A stretch of 64,000 nucleotides of DNA from Pantoea sp. IMH (GCF_000599885.1 NZ_JFGT01000005.1:434001-498000), one strand, 5' to 3'. Counted from the first letter of the stretch, positions 42,925 to 51,862 are shown. Translations and numbers: made by a program. The notes: generated by a model not told the origin, from the letters alone.

Positions 42925-43995
42925 ATGCAGATGACAATGCGCTGGTTTGGACCACAGGAAGACAAAACCCCGTTGGAATATATTCGCCAGGTGCCGGGTG
43001 TGGAAGGCGTCGTCGGGGCGCTCTACGATGTCGCCCCTGGAGAGGTGTGGCCGGTCGAAAAAATTAAGGCGCTGGTCGGGCAGGCGCACGCTGCGGGCCT
43101 GAAGATGGAGGTCATCGAAAGCGTCAATATCCACGATGACATCAAAATCGGTACCCCGGAACGGGATCGCTATATTGAGAATTACAAGCAGACGATCCGC
43201 AACCTGGCGGGCTTTGGCATAAAGGTCATCTGTTATAACTTCATGCCGGTCTTCGACTGGATGAAAACGGATATGAACTACGTCCTGCCGGATGGTTCTT
43301 TGACGATGGCCTTTGAAAAACATGGCATTGATAAGACGCTGGAAGAGGTCGTAAAAGAGGTTCTGGATAACTCCAACGGTTTCGCATTACCAGGATGGGA
43401 ACCTGAGCGCCTGGCTAAAGTGCAGGAATTATTCGAACGCTACAGTGGGGTGGATGACAACAAGCTGCGGGAAAACCTGTTTTATTTCCTCCGGGAGATT
43501 ATTCCCGTGTGCGAAGAGGTGGGCGTCAAAATGGCCATTCACCCGGACGATCCGCCATATTCAATTTTCGGACTTCCGCGCGTGGTCAAAAACCACACCG
43601 ACCTGGCGATGATTTGCGATGCCGTTGATTCTCCGGCAAATGGCATCACCTTGTGTACCGGTTCGATCGCTGAAGATCCAGAAAATAACGTCTATGAAAT
43701 CCTGGCTGAATTCACGCGTCGCAAGCGCCTCCATTTTGCGCACGTACGCAACATTAAGCTGATCAAAAATAAAGACTTCTACGAGTCGGCCCATCCTTCG
43801 CAGTACGGTTCGCTGGACATGTACCGCGTGATGCAGGCGCTCCACGATAACGGCTTTGATGGCTACATCCGCCCGGATCACGGTCGCTTTATCTGGGGAG
43901 AAACGGGTCGCCCAGGGTATGGTCTCTACGACCGCGCTCTGGGTGTGACTTATCTGATGGGGCTGTGGGAAGCTCTGAATAAAAAAGGGCAATAA
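42925..43995 (+). CDS. uxuA: Mannonate dehydratase
   Basis: 356 aa, the shorter UxuA form (E. coli has 394 aa). The N-terminus MTMRWFGPQEDKTPLEYIRQ with GVEGVVGALYDV is characteristic. So are the metal/substrate segments MAIHPDDPPYSIFGLPRVV, DSPANGITLCTGS, HFAHVRNIK and IRPDHGRFIWGE. Reaction: D-mannonate to 2-keto-3-deoxygluconate. AGGCGGA ribosome site. Transcribed divergently from the uxaC operon and closed by a strong terminator. KdgK and Eda functions needed afterwards are not in the window. Confidence 0.93.
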   Translation: MQMTMRWFGPQEDKTPLEYIRQVPGVEGVVGALYDVAPGEVWPVEKIKALVGQAHAAGLKMEVIESVNIHDDIKIGTPERDRYIENYKQTIRNLAGFGIKVICYNFMPVFDWMKTDMNYVLPDGSLTMAFEKHGIDKTLEEVVKEVLDNSNGFALPGWEPERLAKVQELFERYSGVDDNKLRENLFYFLREIIPVCEEVGVKMAIHPDDPPYSIFGLPRVVKNHTDLAMICDAVDSPANGITLCTGSIAEDPENNVYEILAEFTRRKRLHFAHVRNIKLIKNKDFYESAHPSQYGSLDMYRVMQALHDNGFDGYIRPDHGRFIWGETGRPGYGLYDRALGVTYLMGLWEALNKKGQ

Positions 43996-44001
43996 AATCG
44001 T

Positions 44002-44056
44002 CCCTGTACACCATTCTGTGTAAAACCTTTACGTAGAATGTGTGTACAGGGTTTTT
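44002..44056 (+). terminator. Terminator of uxuA
   Basis: Long hairpin: outer arms CCCTGTACAC / GTGTACAGGG, an inner paired segment CATTCT / AGAATG, then TTTTT. It begins 7 nt after the uxuA stop. Confidence 0.9.
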
Positions 44057-44057
44057 A

Positions 44058-44192
44058 TCATTCCTGAAGATTCAGAACCTTATCCGCCACCAGGTCTGCG
44101 CCGCCGATGTGCAACTGACTGTCCGCTGTGATACTGAAGATACCCTGGCTGCTTTCCACGATGCTACGTTCTGGCTCTGGGTAGTGTCCTTC
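44058..44192 (-). pseudogene. Short remnant, possibly of a haemagglutinin-like secreted protein
   Basis: Open minus-strand frame ending at TGA 44060-44058 without a start codon. It reads ESSQGIFSITADSQLHIGG then ADLVADKVLNLQE. The alternating pattern resembles beta-helix repeats of filamentous haemagglutinin or CdiA-type proteins. It is truncated by the adjacent IS element. Recognition is by pattern only. Confidence 0.25.
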
Positions 44193-44263
44193 TCATCGAT
44201 TGAATCGCCACGGGTTTAACAGACACCTCCGAGTCATTTAAGATGACTTAAAGAGAGGTGCCC

Positions 44264-44536
44264 ATGAACGGTAAGCGTTATCCCGAAGAGTTTAAAATTG
44301 AAGCGGTAAAACAGGTTGTTGATCGCGGCCATTCTGTTTCCAGCGTGGCAACACGTCCTGGTATCACCACCCATAGTCTTTATGCCTGGATAAAGGCATA
44401 TGGCCCGGATTCCTCAACCAATAAAGTCCAGTCAGACGCTCAGGCTGAGATCCGACGCCTCCAGAAGGAACTGAAGCGGGTTACTGACGAACGGGACATA
44501 TTAGCCGCGGCGTACTTCGCAAAGCTGTCCGACTGA
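44264..44536 (+). CDS. IS3-family transposase OrfA
   Basis: 90 aa from the ATG at 44264, after an AGAGAGG site. HTH_Tnp_1 domain (KRYPEEFKIEAVKQVVDRGH, then SVSSVATRPGITTHSLYAW) and a leucine-zipper-like C-terminal helix. At 44500-44506 the sequence reads ATATTAGCC where related elements normally have an A-rich slippery run encoding Leu-Lys-Lys. OrfA therefore seems to lack two Lys codons and with them the site for the -1 frameshift that makes the fused transposase. Confidence 0.88.
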   Translation: MNGKRYPEEFKIEAVKQVVDRGHSVSSVATRPGITTHSLYAWIKAYGPDSSTNKVQSDAQAEIRRLQKELKRVTDERDILAAAYFAKLSD

Positions 44537-44592
44537 GGTACGCCTTTATCCGTGAGAACAACCGTTTCTGGCCTGTTCGCCTGCTTTGTCGG

Positions 44593-45405
44593 GTGCCGGA
44601 TGTGCATCCGAGTGGATTTTACGCCTGGCTTCAGCAGCCGGATTCACGGCGGCATCATGCTGACCTGAAGCTGACGGGGCAGATAAAGCAGTTCTGGCTG
44701 GAGTCGGGTTGTGTTTATGGTTATCGCAAGATCCACCTCGACCTGCGGGATACCGGGCAACAGTGCGGAGTTAACCATGTCTGGCGACTGATGAAACGTG
44801 CCGGGATAAGGGCTCAGGTTGGGTACCGTAGCCCGCGGGCACGTAAAGGGGAAGCCAGTATCGTGACGCCCAACAGACTCCAGCGGCAGTTCAACCCGGA
44901 AGCACCGGATGAACGTTGGGCAACGGACATCACCTACATCCGGACCCACGAAGGCTGGCTGTATCTGGCTGTGGTTGTTGACCTGTTCTCGCGCAAAGTT
45001 ATCGGCTGGACAATGCAGCCCCGAATGACAAACGATATTGTCCTGAATGCACTTCTGATGGCCGTGTGGCGACGTAATCCTCAAAAACAGGTGCTGGTGC
45101 ATTCTGATCAGGGCAGTCAGTACACAAGCTATGAGTGGCAGTCGTTCCTGAAATCACACGGTCTGGAGGGTAGCATGAGTCGTCGCGGTAACTGTCACGA
45201 TAATGCGGTTGCGGAAAGCTTTTTCCAGCTGCTGAAACGTGAGCGGATAAAGAAAAAGATCTACGGAACGCGAGAAGAAGCCCGCAGCGATATTTTTGAT
45301 TACATCGAAATGTTTTATAACAGTAAGCGACGGCATGGTTCGAGCGATCAGATGCCACCGACGGAATACAAAAACCAATATTATCAACGGCTCGGAAGTG
45401 TCTAG
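44593..45405 (+). CDS. IS3-family transposase OrfB (integrase core)
   Basis: 270 aa from a GTG; the open frame begins upstream, in -1 register with OrfA. HTH_21 region at the N-terminus, then an rve integrase core with the DDE triad in WATDITY, VHSDQGSQY and NAVAESFF, and the C-terminal FYNSKRRHGSSDQMPP motif. All catalytic residues are intact. Mobility nevertheless depends on producing the OrfAB fusion, which may be impaired here (see OrfA). Confidence 0.92.
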   Translation: MPDVHPSGFYAWLQQPDSRRHHADLKLTGQIKQFWLESGCVYGYRKIHLDLRDTGQQCGVNHVWRLMKRAGIRAQVGYRSPRARKGEASIVTPNRLQRQFNPEAPDERWATDITYIRTHEGWLYLAVVVDLFSRKVIGWTMQPRMTNDIVLNALLMAVWRRNPQKQVLVHSDQGSQYTSYEWQSFLKSHGLEGSMSRRGNCHDNAVAESFFQLLKRERIKKKIYGTREEARSDIFDYIEMFYNSKRRHGSSDQMPPTEYKNQYYQRLGSV

Positions 45406-45425
45406 ATTATCCGTGGCGATTCAAT

Positions 45426-45726
45426 GTCCTGGTTGGTGGACCACAGTGACTGTTATGACTACAGAGCATTACTCATAGCTCAGATATTATTAACTGGTTG
45501 TATTAAAAATATAGCTTACCTGGCCAGACACCGTCTGGATTCCGGCACGTCTTGCTGCGCACGGCTTTGGTGACTGTTTTTTGAAAAAAACCGAAGTAAT
45601 GAAAACCGAAAAAAAGCAACATCAGGGGAGATAATCACTCTCCTTGCAAACTTTCCGTTAAAAACGCTTTATCATGGCTAAGATTCACTCACTTATCTCC
45701 AGCCACCTCAACAGAAAGGAAGCGCG
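45426..45726. other. Gap between the IS element and the DUF4153 gene
   Basis: 301 nt with no recognisable gene. It holds A-rich stretches around 45585-45615 (two copies of GAAAACCGAA-like words) and presumably the promoter of the next gene. Confidence 0.4.
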
Positions 45727-47442
45727 ATGTTGCAAAAGGACATTTTCCCTCACCGTACTAAATGGGTCATTATCGCTATCGGGATGATAGCCGGGCTGCT
45801 CTGGGCTTTGCCGGATCTCTTTGACCTGCATGCTCGTTATGCACCCTATCTGCCAGCGCTCTCGCTGGCGATGGCCAGCATACTGGCGTTTACGCTATAT
45901 CGTCTCCGCGACGTCAAGCCCTGGTTCTGCGCCTTGCTGACACTGCCGGTTATTGCCTTGATGACGGGGTGGTACCGCTGGCATTTCCCCACCATGTCGC
46001 CGGGTGAGTTTAATTTCAAAAATATCTGCGCCGTGATGGTTATGCTCAGCCTGGTGATGCCAATGCTGGTCGCCTTCTGCAATAAGCAGGAGCAGGGTGG
46101 GTCACCCTGGAGCAGGCTTGTCACCGAATCCCTGTGGCGCAATACTTTTACCCTGGCCGTCACCGCCGTGATGACCGGGCTGTTCTGGCTGGTACTGATG
46201 CTGTGGAGCAATCTCTTCAGCATCATCGGCATCACGCTGTTTGAGCAGCTGTTTTTTGATAATGCCGTCTTTCCGCCGGTGGCGACCGGCGCGGTCATCG
46301 CGGCGGGCATCGTGTTTTGCCGGCGCCTGCCGGGCGCTGCCGGGCTGTACCGGCAGTTGATTACGCGGGCGGTTAACGTACTGCTGCCTTTGCACGCGGT
46401 CGCCTTACTGCTGTTTCTGGCCTGTTTGCCGTTCACCGGCCTGGCAATCATCCCCGACGCTTTTTCAGCCACAACGCTGTTGTTGATCATGACGCTGATG
46501 ATGCTGGCGTTCAGCACCATCGCTGGTGAAAGCGCGCCTGGCCTGTCGCGCGGGCAGCGGGTTTTAGCGCGCATAGTACTGGTTGCACAGGGGCTGACGC
46601 CGCTGCTGGCCGGGCTGGCTGTCTGGGCGCTGTGGCTGCGTATCGCTGACTATGGCTGGACAGTGGAGCGGGTTTACGCCGCTATGATCGCCCTGATCGC
46701 GGTGACTGGCTCGCTGCTGCTACTGTGGTTCCAGCGCCGCGCCTGGGTGCAGGGTGCCGCCAGCATGAACATGTTTGTGCCTCTGATGCTGACTCTGACG
46801 GCCTTTAGCTGGTTTTTGCTGCACACGCCGGTGATCGACCCGTGGCGCATTACCGTGAAGAATCAACTGGCGCGCTTTGCAGAGGGTAGCGCAAAGGTGG
46901 ACGAAAGGGATCTCTACTTATTCAGTGATGCAGGTCGCCGGGGAAAACAGGCGTTGCAGGCGATAAGCAGGCATCCGCAGTGGCTCAGCGATCCTGCCCG
47001 GCAAAAAGCGGTGCTGATGCAGCTGCTGGCAGCACGTAACGCCACTAACGCGAAGCCAGCCATGAGTGACCTTCAGCGCGCTATCCCGCTGCGGGCAGGC
47101 AGCGAAGCGCCGCCGGAAAGCTGGTGGCAGATGCAGGCGCAATATATTGCGCAGGAGGCGGGCATCTGCCTGGTGGATACCGGTTCCTGCCTGGTGTGGA
47201 TGCAGGATATGAATAACGACGGCACGCCGGAAGTGCTGCTCTATAACCGCAATCAGCAGAGCATCACTCTCTATGCCCACCAGGCCACAGGCTGGAATCA
47301 GATTGGCAGAGTGACCCTGTCGGAAAGGCTGGAGCAGGCTCTCCGGGATAAAATACCTGAAACTGTAGTTAAGCCGTGGCGCGATCTGAAAGTGAACGGC
47401 CAGCGGCTTCCGGTGCAATACTACGGCTTCGAAGGACAATAG
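45727..47442 (+). CDS. DUF4153-type membrane protein
   Basis: 571 aa. Roughly eleven to twelve membrane helices occupy residues 15-370, then a soluble periplasmic or cytosolic C-terminal domain of about 200 residues. The central FWLVLMLWSNLFSIIGITLF and the following EQLFFDNAVFPPVATG resemble DUF4153 proteins of enterobacteria. The C-terminal part contains DMNNDGTPEVLLYNR, similar to FG-GAP or EF-hand-like calcium-binding loops. GAAAGGAAG site. Function unknown. It is convergent with rtcR. Confidence 0.75.
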   Translation: MLQKDIFPHRTKWVIIAIGMIAGLLWALPDLFDLHARYAPYLPALSLAMASILAFTLYRLRDVKPWFCALLTLPVIALMTGWYRWHFPTMSPGEFNFKNICAVMVMLSLVMPMLVAFCNKQEQGGSPWSRLVTESLWRNTFTLAVTAVMTGLFWLVLMLWSNLFSIIGITLFEQLFFDNAVFPPVATGAVIAAGIVFCRRLPGAAGLYRQLITRAVNVLLPLHAVALLLFLACLPFTGLAIIPDAFSATTLLLIMTLMMLAFSTIAGESAPGLSRGQRVLARIVLVAQGLTPLLAGLAVWALWLRIADYGWTVERVYAAMIALIAVTGSLLLLWFQRRAWVQGAASMNMFVPLMLTLTAFSWFLLHTPVIDPWRITVKNQLARFAEGSAKVDERDLYLFSDAGRRGKQALQAISRHPQWLSDPARQKAVLMQLLAARNATNAKPAMSDLQRAIPLRAGSEAPPESWWQMQAQYIAQEAGICLVDTGSCLVWMQDMNNDGTPEVLLYNRNQQSITLYAHQATGWNQIGRVTLSERLEQALRDKIPETVVKPWRDLKVNGQRLPVQYYGFEGQ

Positions 47443-47452
47443 TGCATTACCC

Positions 47453-47492
47453 GCTTTTGCAGCCGTGCAGCATCAGGCCCGGCTGCAAAAGC
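47453..47492. terminator. Hairpin between convergent DUF4153 and rtcR genes
   Basis: Perfect 12-bp arms GCTTTTGCAGCC / GGCTGCAAAAGC around a 16-nt loop, placed between two converging stops. No long T-tract on either side, so activity as a terminator is likely but not certain. Confidence 0.6.
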
Positions 47493-47509
47493 GTTACGGT
47501 TGTCGCCGG

Positions 47510-49096
47510 TTACGTTCCCCCTTTAACCTCCTCCCAGCTCAGCCCAAACCGTGCCAGATACTTACGCAGACGATCGGCATCGTTGGGCTGTTTTTTTCCC
47601 TGGCGGGAGACGGCAAACAGGCGCCGGCCCGCTTCGGAAAGCGAATCCGCCGCACGGCATACGCTCAGCACCGTCTGTAGCTGGCACTCGTCAAAGAGAT
47701 CGTACTGCGCTGAGTGATTATCGGGCAGGGTTGCCTGCGGTGTCGTGGTGCGCCAGCTGGCGCGCAGCCGGGCGATCTCTTCTTCCGCCAGTTCCAGCGA
47801 GATCCTTCCCTGTTCCGCCAGCGTTGCCATCCGGGTGACGGCAGCGCCCAGCTCGCGGAAATTGCCGCGCCAGCTGGCTTCTGCCGAGCAGGCGAAGCGC
47901 AGAAAGTGGCTTCTCGCTTCTTTATCAAAGCGCACCTGGGTCTGCTGTTCCCGCGCATAACGTTCCAGCTCAAAATCCAGGTTGGGTTCAATATCCTCGC
48001 GGCGTTCGGCCAGCCCCGGCAGCTGAAACGTCCACATATTTATGCGGGCAAACAGATCTTCGCGAAAGCGACCTTCCGCCACCCACTGCTGCATATCCCG
48101 GTGCGTGCCGGCGATCAGCTGAAAATCGCTGCTGACATCTTTATCAGATCCATACGGAAAGAAGCGTTTCTCCTCAATGGCGCGCAGCAGCATCGCCTGC
48201 TCATCCAGCCCCAGCTCGGCTATCTCATCCAGAAACAGCATGCCGCCGTCGGCTTCGCGCAGCAGCCCGCCGCGCGCCTGCTGTGCGCCGGTAAAAGCGC
48301 CCTTAACGTGGCCGAACAGCGTGGACATCGCGTTGTCGCCGCGCAGCGTGGCGCAGTTCACCGCCACGAATCTACCGGCCAGCCGGTGGCGGGCATGGCG
48401 CAGCTGATAGATGCGCTCCGCAAGGAAAGATTTACCCGCGCCGGTGGGGCCGGTCAGCAGCATCGGAGCGTCCGAGCGCAGTGCCACGCGTTCAATCTGC
48501 TCGATCAGGCTGTTAAACGTGGGGTTGCGCGTCTCGATACCGGATTTTAAAAACGAGGTGGAGTGCTGCTGTTCGCGCTGAAAGCGGCTGGTCAGCGTGG
48601 CGTACCGGTTCAGATCGAGATCGATAATGGAATAGTGGCCGAGTGCGGTTGGCGTCTCCGACCCTTTGCTGGCCGGCGAGGTCTGCAAAATGCGCGCGGG
48701 CAGATAGCGGGCTTCGGTCAGCAAAAACCAGCAGATTTGCGCCACGTGCGTGCCGGTAGTGATATGCACCAGATACTCTTCGGCGTCGGTATTAAAAGGA
48801 TAGCGGCTGACAAAATCGAGGAAGCTGCCATAGACCTCTTCAAAGTCCCAGGGATCTTCCAGCTTAACGCTGTGCAGCACTACCTGGGTAGCGGGCGACG
48901 CCTGAATGATATCTTCCGCCACCTGCTGCGCCATACTGAGATCACGCGGTTGATGCAGCAGCTCCAGCCTGTCGATCTGTAAGCCCTCCTGCTGGCAAAG
49001 CGCGACGGTTGGCCGCCATTTGCTCCAGCGGTTTGCCCGCTTGCCGCGTTTATCCAGCACCGTGCCCAGCACGCCGATCACTACGTTAGCTTTCAT
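47510..49096 (-). CDS. rtcR: RtcR, sigma-54 activator of RNA repair genes
   Basis: 528 aa from the ATG at 49096 (MKANVVIGVLGTVLDKRGKR), matching E. coli RtcR (532 aa); the frame extends further upstream without good reason. The N-terminal 180 residues are the CARF-type ligand-sensing domain with DRLELLHQP and TTGTHVAQICWFLLTE. The AAA+ domain follows with Walker A GPTGAGKS (216-223) and sigma-54 loop GAFTGA (266-271). A C-terminal HTH is present. Known RtcR senses RNA fragments with 2',3'-cyclic phosphates and activates rtcBA. Here it faces rtcB across a short divergent region with a sigma-54 promoter. Confidence 0.94.
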   Translation of the reverse strand: MKANVVIGVLGTVLDKRGKRANRWSKWRPTVALCQQEGLQIDRLELLHQPRDLSMAQQVAEDIIQASPATQVVLHSVKLEDPWDFEEVYGSFLDFVSRYPFNTDAEEYLVHITTGTHVAQICWFLLTEARYLPARILQTSPASKGSETPTALGHYSIIDLDLNRYATLTSRFQREQQHSTSFLKSGIETRNPTFNSLIEQIERVALRSDAPMLLTGPTGAGKSFLAERIYQLRHARHRLAGRFVAVNCATLRGDNAMSTLFGHVKGAFTGAQQARGGLLREADGGMLFLDEIAELGLDEQAMLLRAIEEKRFFPYGSDKDVSSDFQLIAGTHRDMQQWVAEGRFREDLFARINMWTFQLPGLAERREDIEPNLDFELERYAREQQTQVRFDKEARSHFLRFACSAEASWRGNFRELGAAVTRMATLAEQGRISLELAEEEIARLRASWRTTTPQATLPDNHSAQYDLFDECQLQTVLSVCRAADSLSEAGRRLFAVSRQGKKQPNDADRLRKYLARFGLSWEEVKGGT

Positions 49097-49233
49097 GCTT
49101 ATCCCGGAAGATAAATAACTTATCCAGTAAGATAAGCTGCTCTGTCGGTAATGGCAATGCGCAGCCACGCTGTGATAATAAATATGAATAATAATCAAGG
49201 AGATAAATTTTATCATGCAGCATGGCGCTCTTC

Positions 49234-49249
49234 TGGCACGGCATTCGCA
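49234..49249 (+). promoter_or_regulatory. sigma-54 promoter of rtcB
   Basis: TGGCAC-GGCAT-TCGCA: GG and GC at correct 10-nt spacing, one mismatch (TCGC for TTGC). It lies 32 nt before the rtcB start, opposite rtcR. Confidence 0.8.
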
Positions 49250-49281
49250 CTAGTTAAGCCACAGCAATGAGGAAAACAAAG

Positions 49282-50505
49282 ATGAAAAACAGCTATCAGA
49301 CTCTGCAACAGGCGAAAGGCGTGCCGGTAAAAATGTGGACCAACGGCGTGCCGGTGGAACCGGAAGCGCGCGAGCAACTGCTGAACACGGCGAAAATGCC
49401 GTTTATCTTTCGCCATCTGGCGGTGATGCCGGACGTGCATCTGGGCAAAGGCTCTACTATCGGCAGCGTGATCCCGACCAAAGGGGCGATTATCCCGGCG
49501 GCAGTCGGCGTGGATATCGGCTGCGGCATGATTGCGGTGCGCACCTCGCTGATGGCCCGCGATCTGCCGGACAATCTGTCGGGTGTGCGCAACGCCATCG
49601 AACAGGCGGTGCCGCACGGCCGCACCAATAACCGTTCCGGTCGTGATAAGGGCGCCTGGCAGACGCCGCCGCAGGAGGTGGATCGTCACTGGGCCAAACT
49701 GGCGCCGCGCTTCAAGACGCTGACGCAAAAACATCCGGCGCTGTTTAAAACCAACAACTACCAGCACCTGGGAACGCTGGGAACGGGCAACCACTTTATT
49801 GAGGTCTGCCTGGACGAAAGCCAGCAGGTCTGGGTGATGCTGCACAGCGGGTCGCGCGGCGTAGGTAACGCCATCGGCAACCTGTTTATCGCGCTGGCGC
49901 AAAAGGATATGCAGCGGCATATCGCCAATCTGCCGGATCGCAACCTCGCTTATTTTGAAGAGGGCAGCAGGCATTTTAACGACTATGTGGAAGCGGTGAG
50001 CTGGGCGCAGGACTACGCTCGCCACAATCGCGAAGCCATGATGGAGCGCGTGCTGGCGGCGATGTCACGGGTCATCAGCAAGCCCTTCAGCACGCATCTG
50101 GAAGCGGTGAACTGCCACCACAACTACGTGGAGCGGGAAACGCACTTTGGCGAGTCGGTGCTTGTCACACGCAAAGGCGCGGTCTCGGCGCAGAAAGGTC
50201 AGATGGGCATTATCCCCGGCTCGATGGGCGCGAAGAGCTTTATCGTGCGCGGCCTGGGTAACGAAGAGAGTTTCTGCTCCTGTAGCCACGGCGCGGGGCG
50301 CACCATGAGCCGCACGGCGGCGAAAGCCCGCTTTACCGTGGAAGATCAGCGACGCGCGACGGCGCACGTGGAGTGCCGCAAAGATAAAGAGGTCATCGAT
50401 GAAATCCCGATGGCTTACAAAGACATTGATGCTGTTATGGCCGCCCAGTCTTCGCTGGTGGAAGTGGTGCATACGCTGTCACAGGTAGTTTGCGTAAAAG
50501 GATAA
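49282..50505 (+). CDS. rtcB: RtcB, RNA-splicing ligase
   Basis: 407 aa from the ATG at 49282, which has a GAGGAAA site; an in-frame ATG at 49267 has none. Very close to E. coli RtcB (408 aa). Metal and guanylylation residues are present: the Cys in GVDIGCGM, the His in GTGNHFIE and HSGSRGVGNAIG, the CHHNYV motif, and the C-terminal SHGAGRTMSRTAAK with the guanylylated His. It ligates RNA 3'-phosphate or 2',3'-cyclic phosphate ends to 5'-OH ends using GTP and Mn2+. Here it is followed by an RlaP-like gene, not by rtcA. Confidence 0.95.
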   Translation: MKNSYQTLQQAKGVPVKMWTNGVPVEPEAREQLLNTAKMPFIFRHLAVMPDVHLGKGSTIGSVIPTKGAIIPAAVGVDIGCGMIAVRTSLMARDLPDNLSGVRNAIEQAVPHGRTNNRSGRDKGAWQTPPQEVDRHWAKLAPRFKTLTQKHPALFKTNNYQHLGTLGTGNHFIEVCLDESQQVWVMLHSGSRGVGNAIGNLFIALAQKDMQRHIANLPDRNLAYFEEGSRHFNDYVEAVSWAQDYARHNREAMMERVLAAMSRVISKPFSTHLEAVNCHHNYVERETHFGESVLVTRKGAVSAQKGQMGIIPGSMGAKSFIVRGLGNEESFCSCSHGAGRTMSRTAAKARFTVEDQRRATAHVECRKDKEVIDEIPMAYKDIDAVMAAQSSLVEVVHTLSQVVCVKG

Positions 50506-50509
50506 AAAA

Positions 50510-51304
50510 ATGAGAACAGGATTGCATGGCGTGGATAGCGCAATGCGCGAGCGCGTACGTGACGTGCTGCGCCAGATAGAAGAAGAGCACTCGGTAAAAG
50601 TGCTGTATGCCTGCGAGTCGGGCAGTCGCGGCTGGGGCTTTGCCTCGCCGGACAGCGATTACGACGTACGTTTTCTTTATGTGCATCAACCGGAATGGTA
50701 TCTGCGTATCGAGCCGCCACGCGACGTTATCGAGCTGCCGATCGACGATACGCTGGACGTCTGCGGCTGGGAGTGGCGCAAAGCACTGGGCCTGTTAAAG
50801 CGAGCCAACCCAACGCTTGTCGAATGGCTGGACTCGCCGGTGATCTATCAACAGGAAGAAGCCATCATCACCGGTTTACGGGAAAGGATACCGGACTGGT
50901 TTTCGCCGCTACGGGCGCGCTGGCACTATCTCTCAATGGCGAAAAAGAACTTTCATGGTTATCTGCAGGGCGACAGCGTGCGGCTGAAAAAGTACTTTTA
51001 CGTATTGCGCCCGCTGCTGGCGGTACAGTGGATAGAGGCCGGAAAAGGCGTGCCGCCGATGCGTTTTGAAGATCTGCTGGCAGGGACGGTGACGGATCCC
51101 TTGCTGCTGGCCGAAATTGAACAGCTGCTGGCGCGCAAGCAGCGGGCGGGCGAAGCGGAATACGGTGAGCGTCTGGAGCGCATCCATGCTTTTATCCGCC
51201 AGCAGCTGGACGAGAACCGTGTCAGCGTAGATCTGCCGGATAGCGAGCGGCGCGACTGCTGCGATCTGGATGCGTTGCTGATGAAAACCGTGCTGAGTGT
51301 ATAG
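50510..51304 (+). CDS. RlaP-like nucleotidyltransferase
   Basis: 264 aa, beginning 4 nt after the rtcB stop, so it is in the same RtcR-controlled operon. The N-terminus carries a minimal nucleotidyltransferase motif, GSRGWGFASPDSDYDVRFLY (about 38-57), with the catalytic aspartates Asp50 and Asp52. This is the family named RNA-ligase-associated protein (RlaP, DUF4269/PF10127-type), which repeatedly occurs next to RtcB or other RNA ligases. It is thought to add a nucleotide or modify an RNA end during repair; its exact reaction is not established. Confidence 0.82.
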   Translation: MRTGLHGVDSAMRERVRDVLRQIEEEHSVKVLYACESGSRGWGFASPDSDYDVRFLYVHQPEWYLRIEPPRDVIELPIDDTLDVCGWEWRKALGLLKRANPTLVEWLDSPVIYQQEEAIITGLRERIPDWFSPLRARWHYLSMAKKNFHGYLQGDSVRLKKYFYVLRPLLAVQWIEAGKGVPPMRFEDLLAGTVTDPLLLAEIEQLLARKQRAGEAEYGERLERIHAFIRQQLDENRVSVDLPDSERRDCCDLDALLMKTVLSV

Positions 51305-51483
51305 CTTATTACTGGTCTGGCGTTGTGCATAAGTAGCTCAGGGTGACAGCATTATCTAACAGCGCGTTCAGACGCATCGTCTGTTCGATACCAGAATTAG
51401 GGATCCAGCGGCGGTTTAACAGCGTATCTATGTTTTATTTTAATGTTGCAGGTGAGGGGAATTAGTCGCGAACGGTGGTTGCT

Positions 51484-51510
51484 ATTAAAAAGCCCGGGAT
51501 ATGCCGGGCT
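51484..51510 (-). terminator. Terminator downstream of the orphan antitoxin gene
   Basis: Read on the minus strand: 7-bp stem (AGCCCGG / CCGGGCT) followed by TTTTTA, 20 nt past the antitoxin stop. The 51305-51483 stretch between this and the RlaP gene has no recognised feature. Confidence 0.8.
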
Positions 51511-51530
51511 ATAATTTTGTCTGGCTTGCA

Positions 51531-51857
51531 TTAAGCATTTGCATGCGCATTGACTGTTGCAATACGCGAAATTGGATATCCTGTTGCCGATGCAAGTGCG
51601 GCGACGCGCTTAAAGGATGGATTACCTTTTGGAGAAAGAGACTTATAAAGCGATTCACGTGACATACCTGCACGTTTTGCAATAGCAGTCATGCCGCCCG
51701 TTGCCTCAATAACATGGCGTAGCGCAAGCATGAATGCCTCATAGCCACCTTCTTCATCAATTTCAATGAAGGCCTGGTGGAGGTAGATCGGCGCAAATGC
51801 CGGATCGTCTTTGATGAGTTGAACCATTGCGTCATCATGAAGCACTGATTTAGCCAT
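51531..51857 (-). CDS. HigA-like antitoxin of a type II toxin-antitoxin module
   Basis: 108 aa from the ATG at 51857 (an in-frame GTG lies 9 nt upstream). HTH_XRE-type DNA-binding domain: MTAIAKRAGMSRESLYKSLS, followed by GNPSFKRVAALASATG, characteristic of the putative addiction module antidote family. The preceding N-terminal part includes FIEIDEEGGYEAFMLALRHV. It is encoded immediately downstream of a truncated toxin gene and followed by its own terminator. Probably an intact antitoxin without a partner. Confidence 0.82.
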   Translation of the reverse strand: MAKSVLHDDAMVQLIKDDPAFAPIYLHQAFIEIDEEGGYEAFMLALRHVIEATGGMTAIAKRAGMSRESLYKSLSPKGNPSFKRVAALASATGYPISRIATVNAHANA

Positions 51858-51862
51858 AACAT

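Larger units (their letters stand above)
44201..45423 (+). mobile_element. IS3-family insertion sequence
   Basis: 1223 bp, bounded by imperfect 33-bp inverted repeats at 44201-44233 and 45391-45423. Both ends begin TGAATCGCCACGG and end CCGAG, matching in most of the 33 positions, with the TG...CA termini usual for IS3-family elements. One more AT pair on each side extends the symmetry. I cannot find a convincing 3-4 bp target duplication. It carries orfA and orfB in the normal relation (orfB in the -1 frame). Confidence 0.92.

Noticed and set aside
44190-45430. Target-site duplication of the IS3-family element
   Set aside because: Flanking 3-4 bp do not match; only a shared AT pair that simply extends the inverted repeat symmetry.
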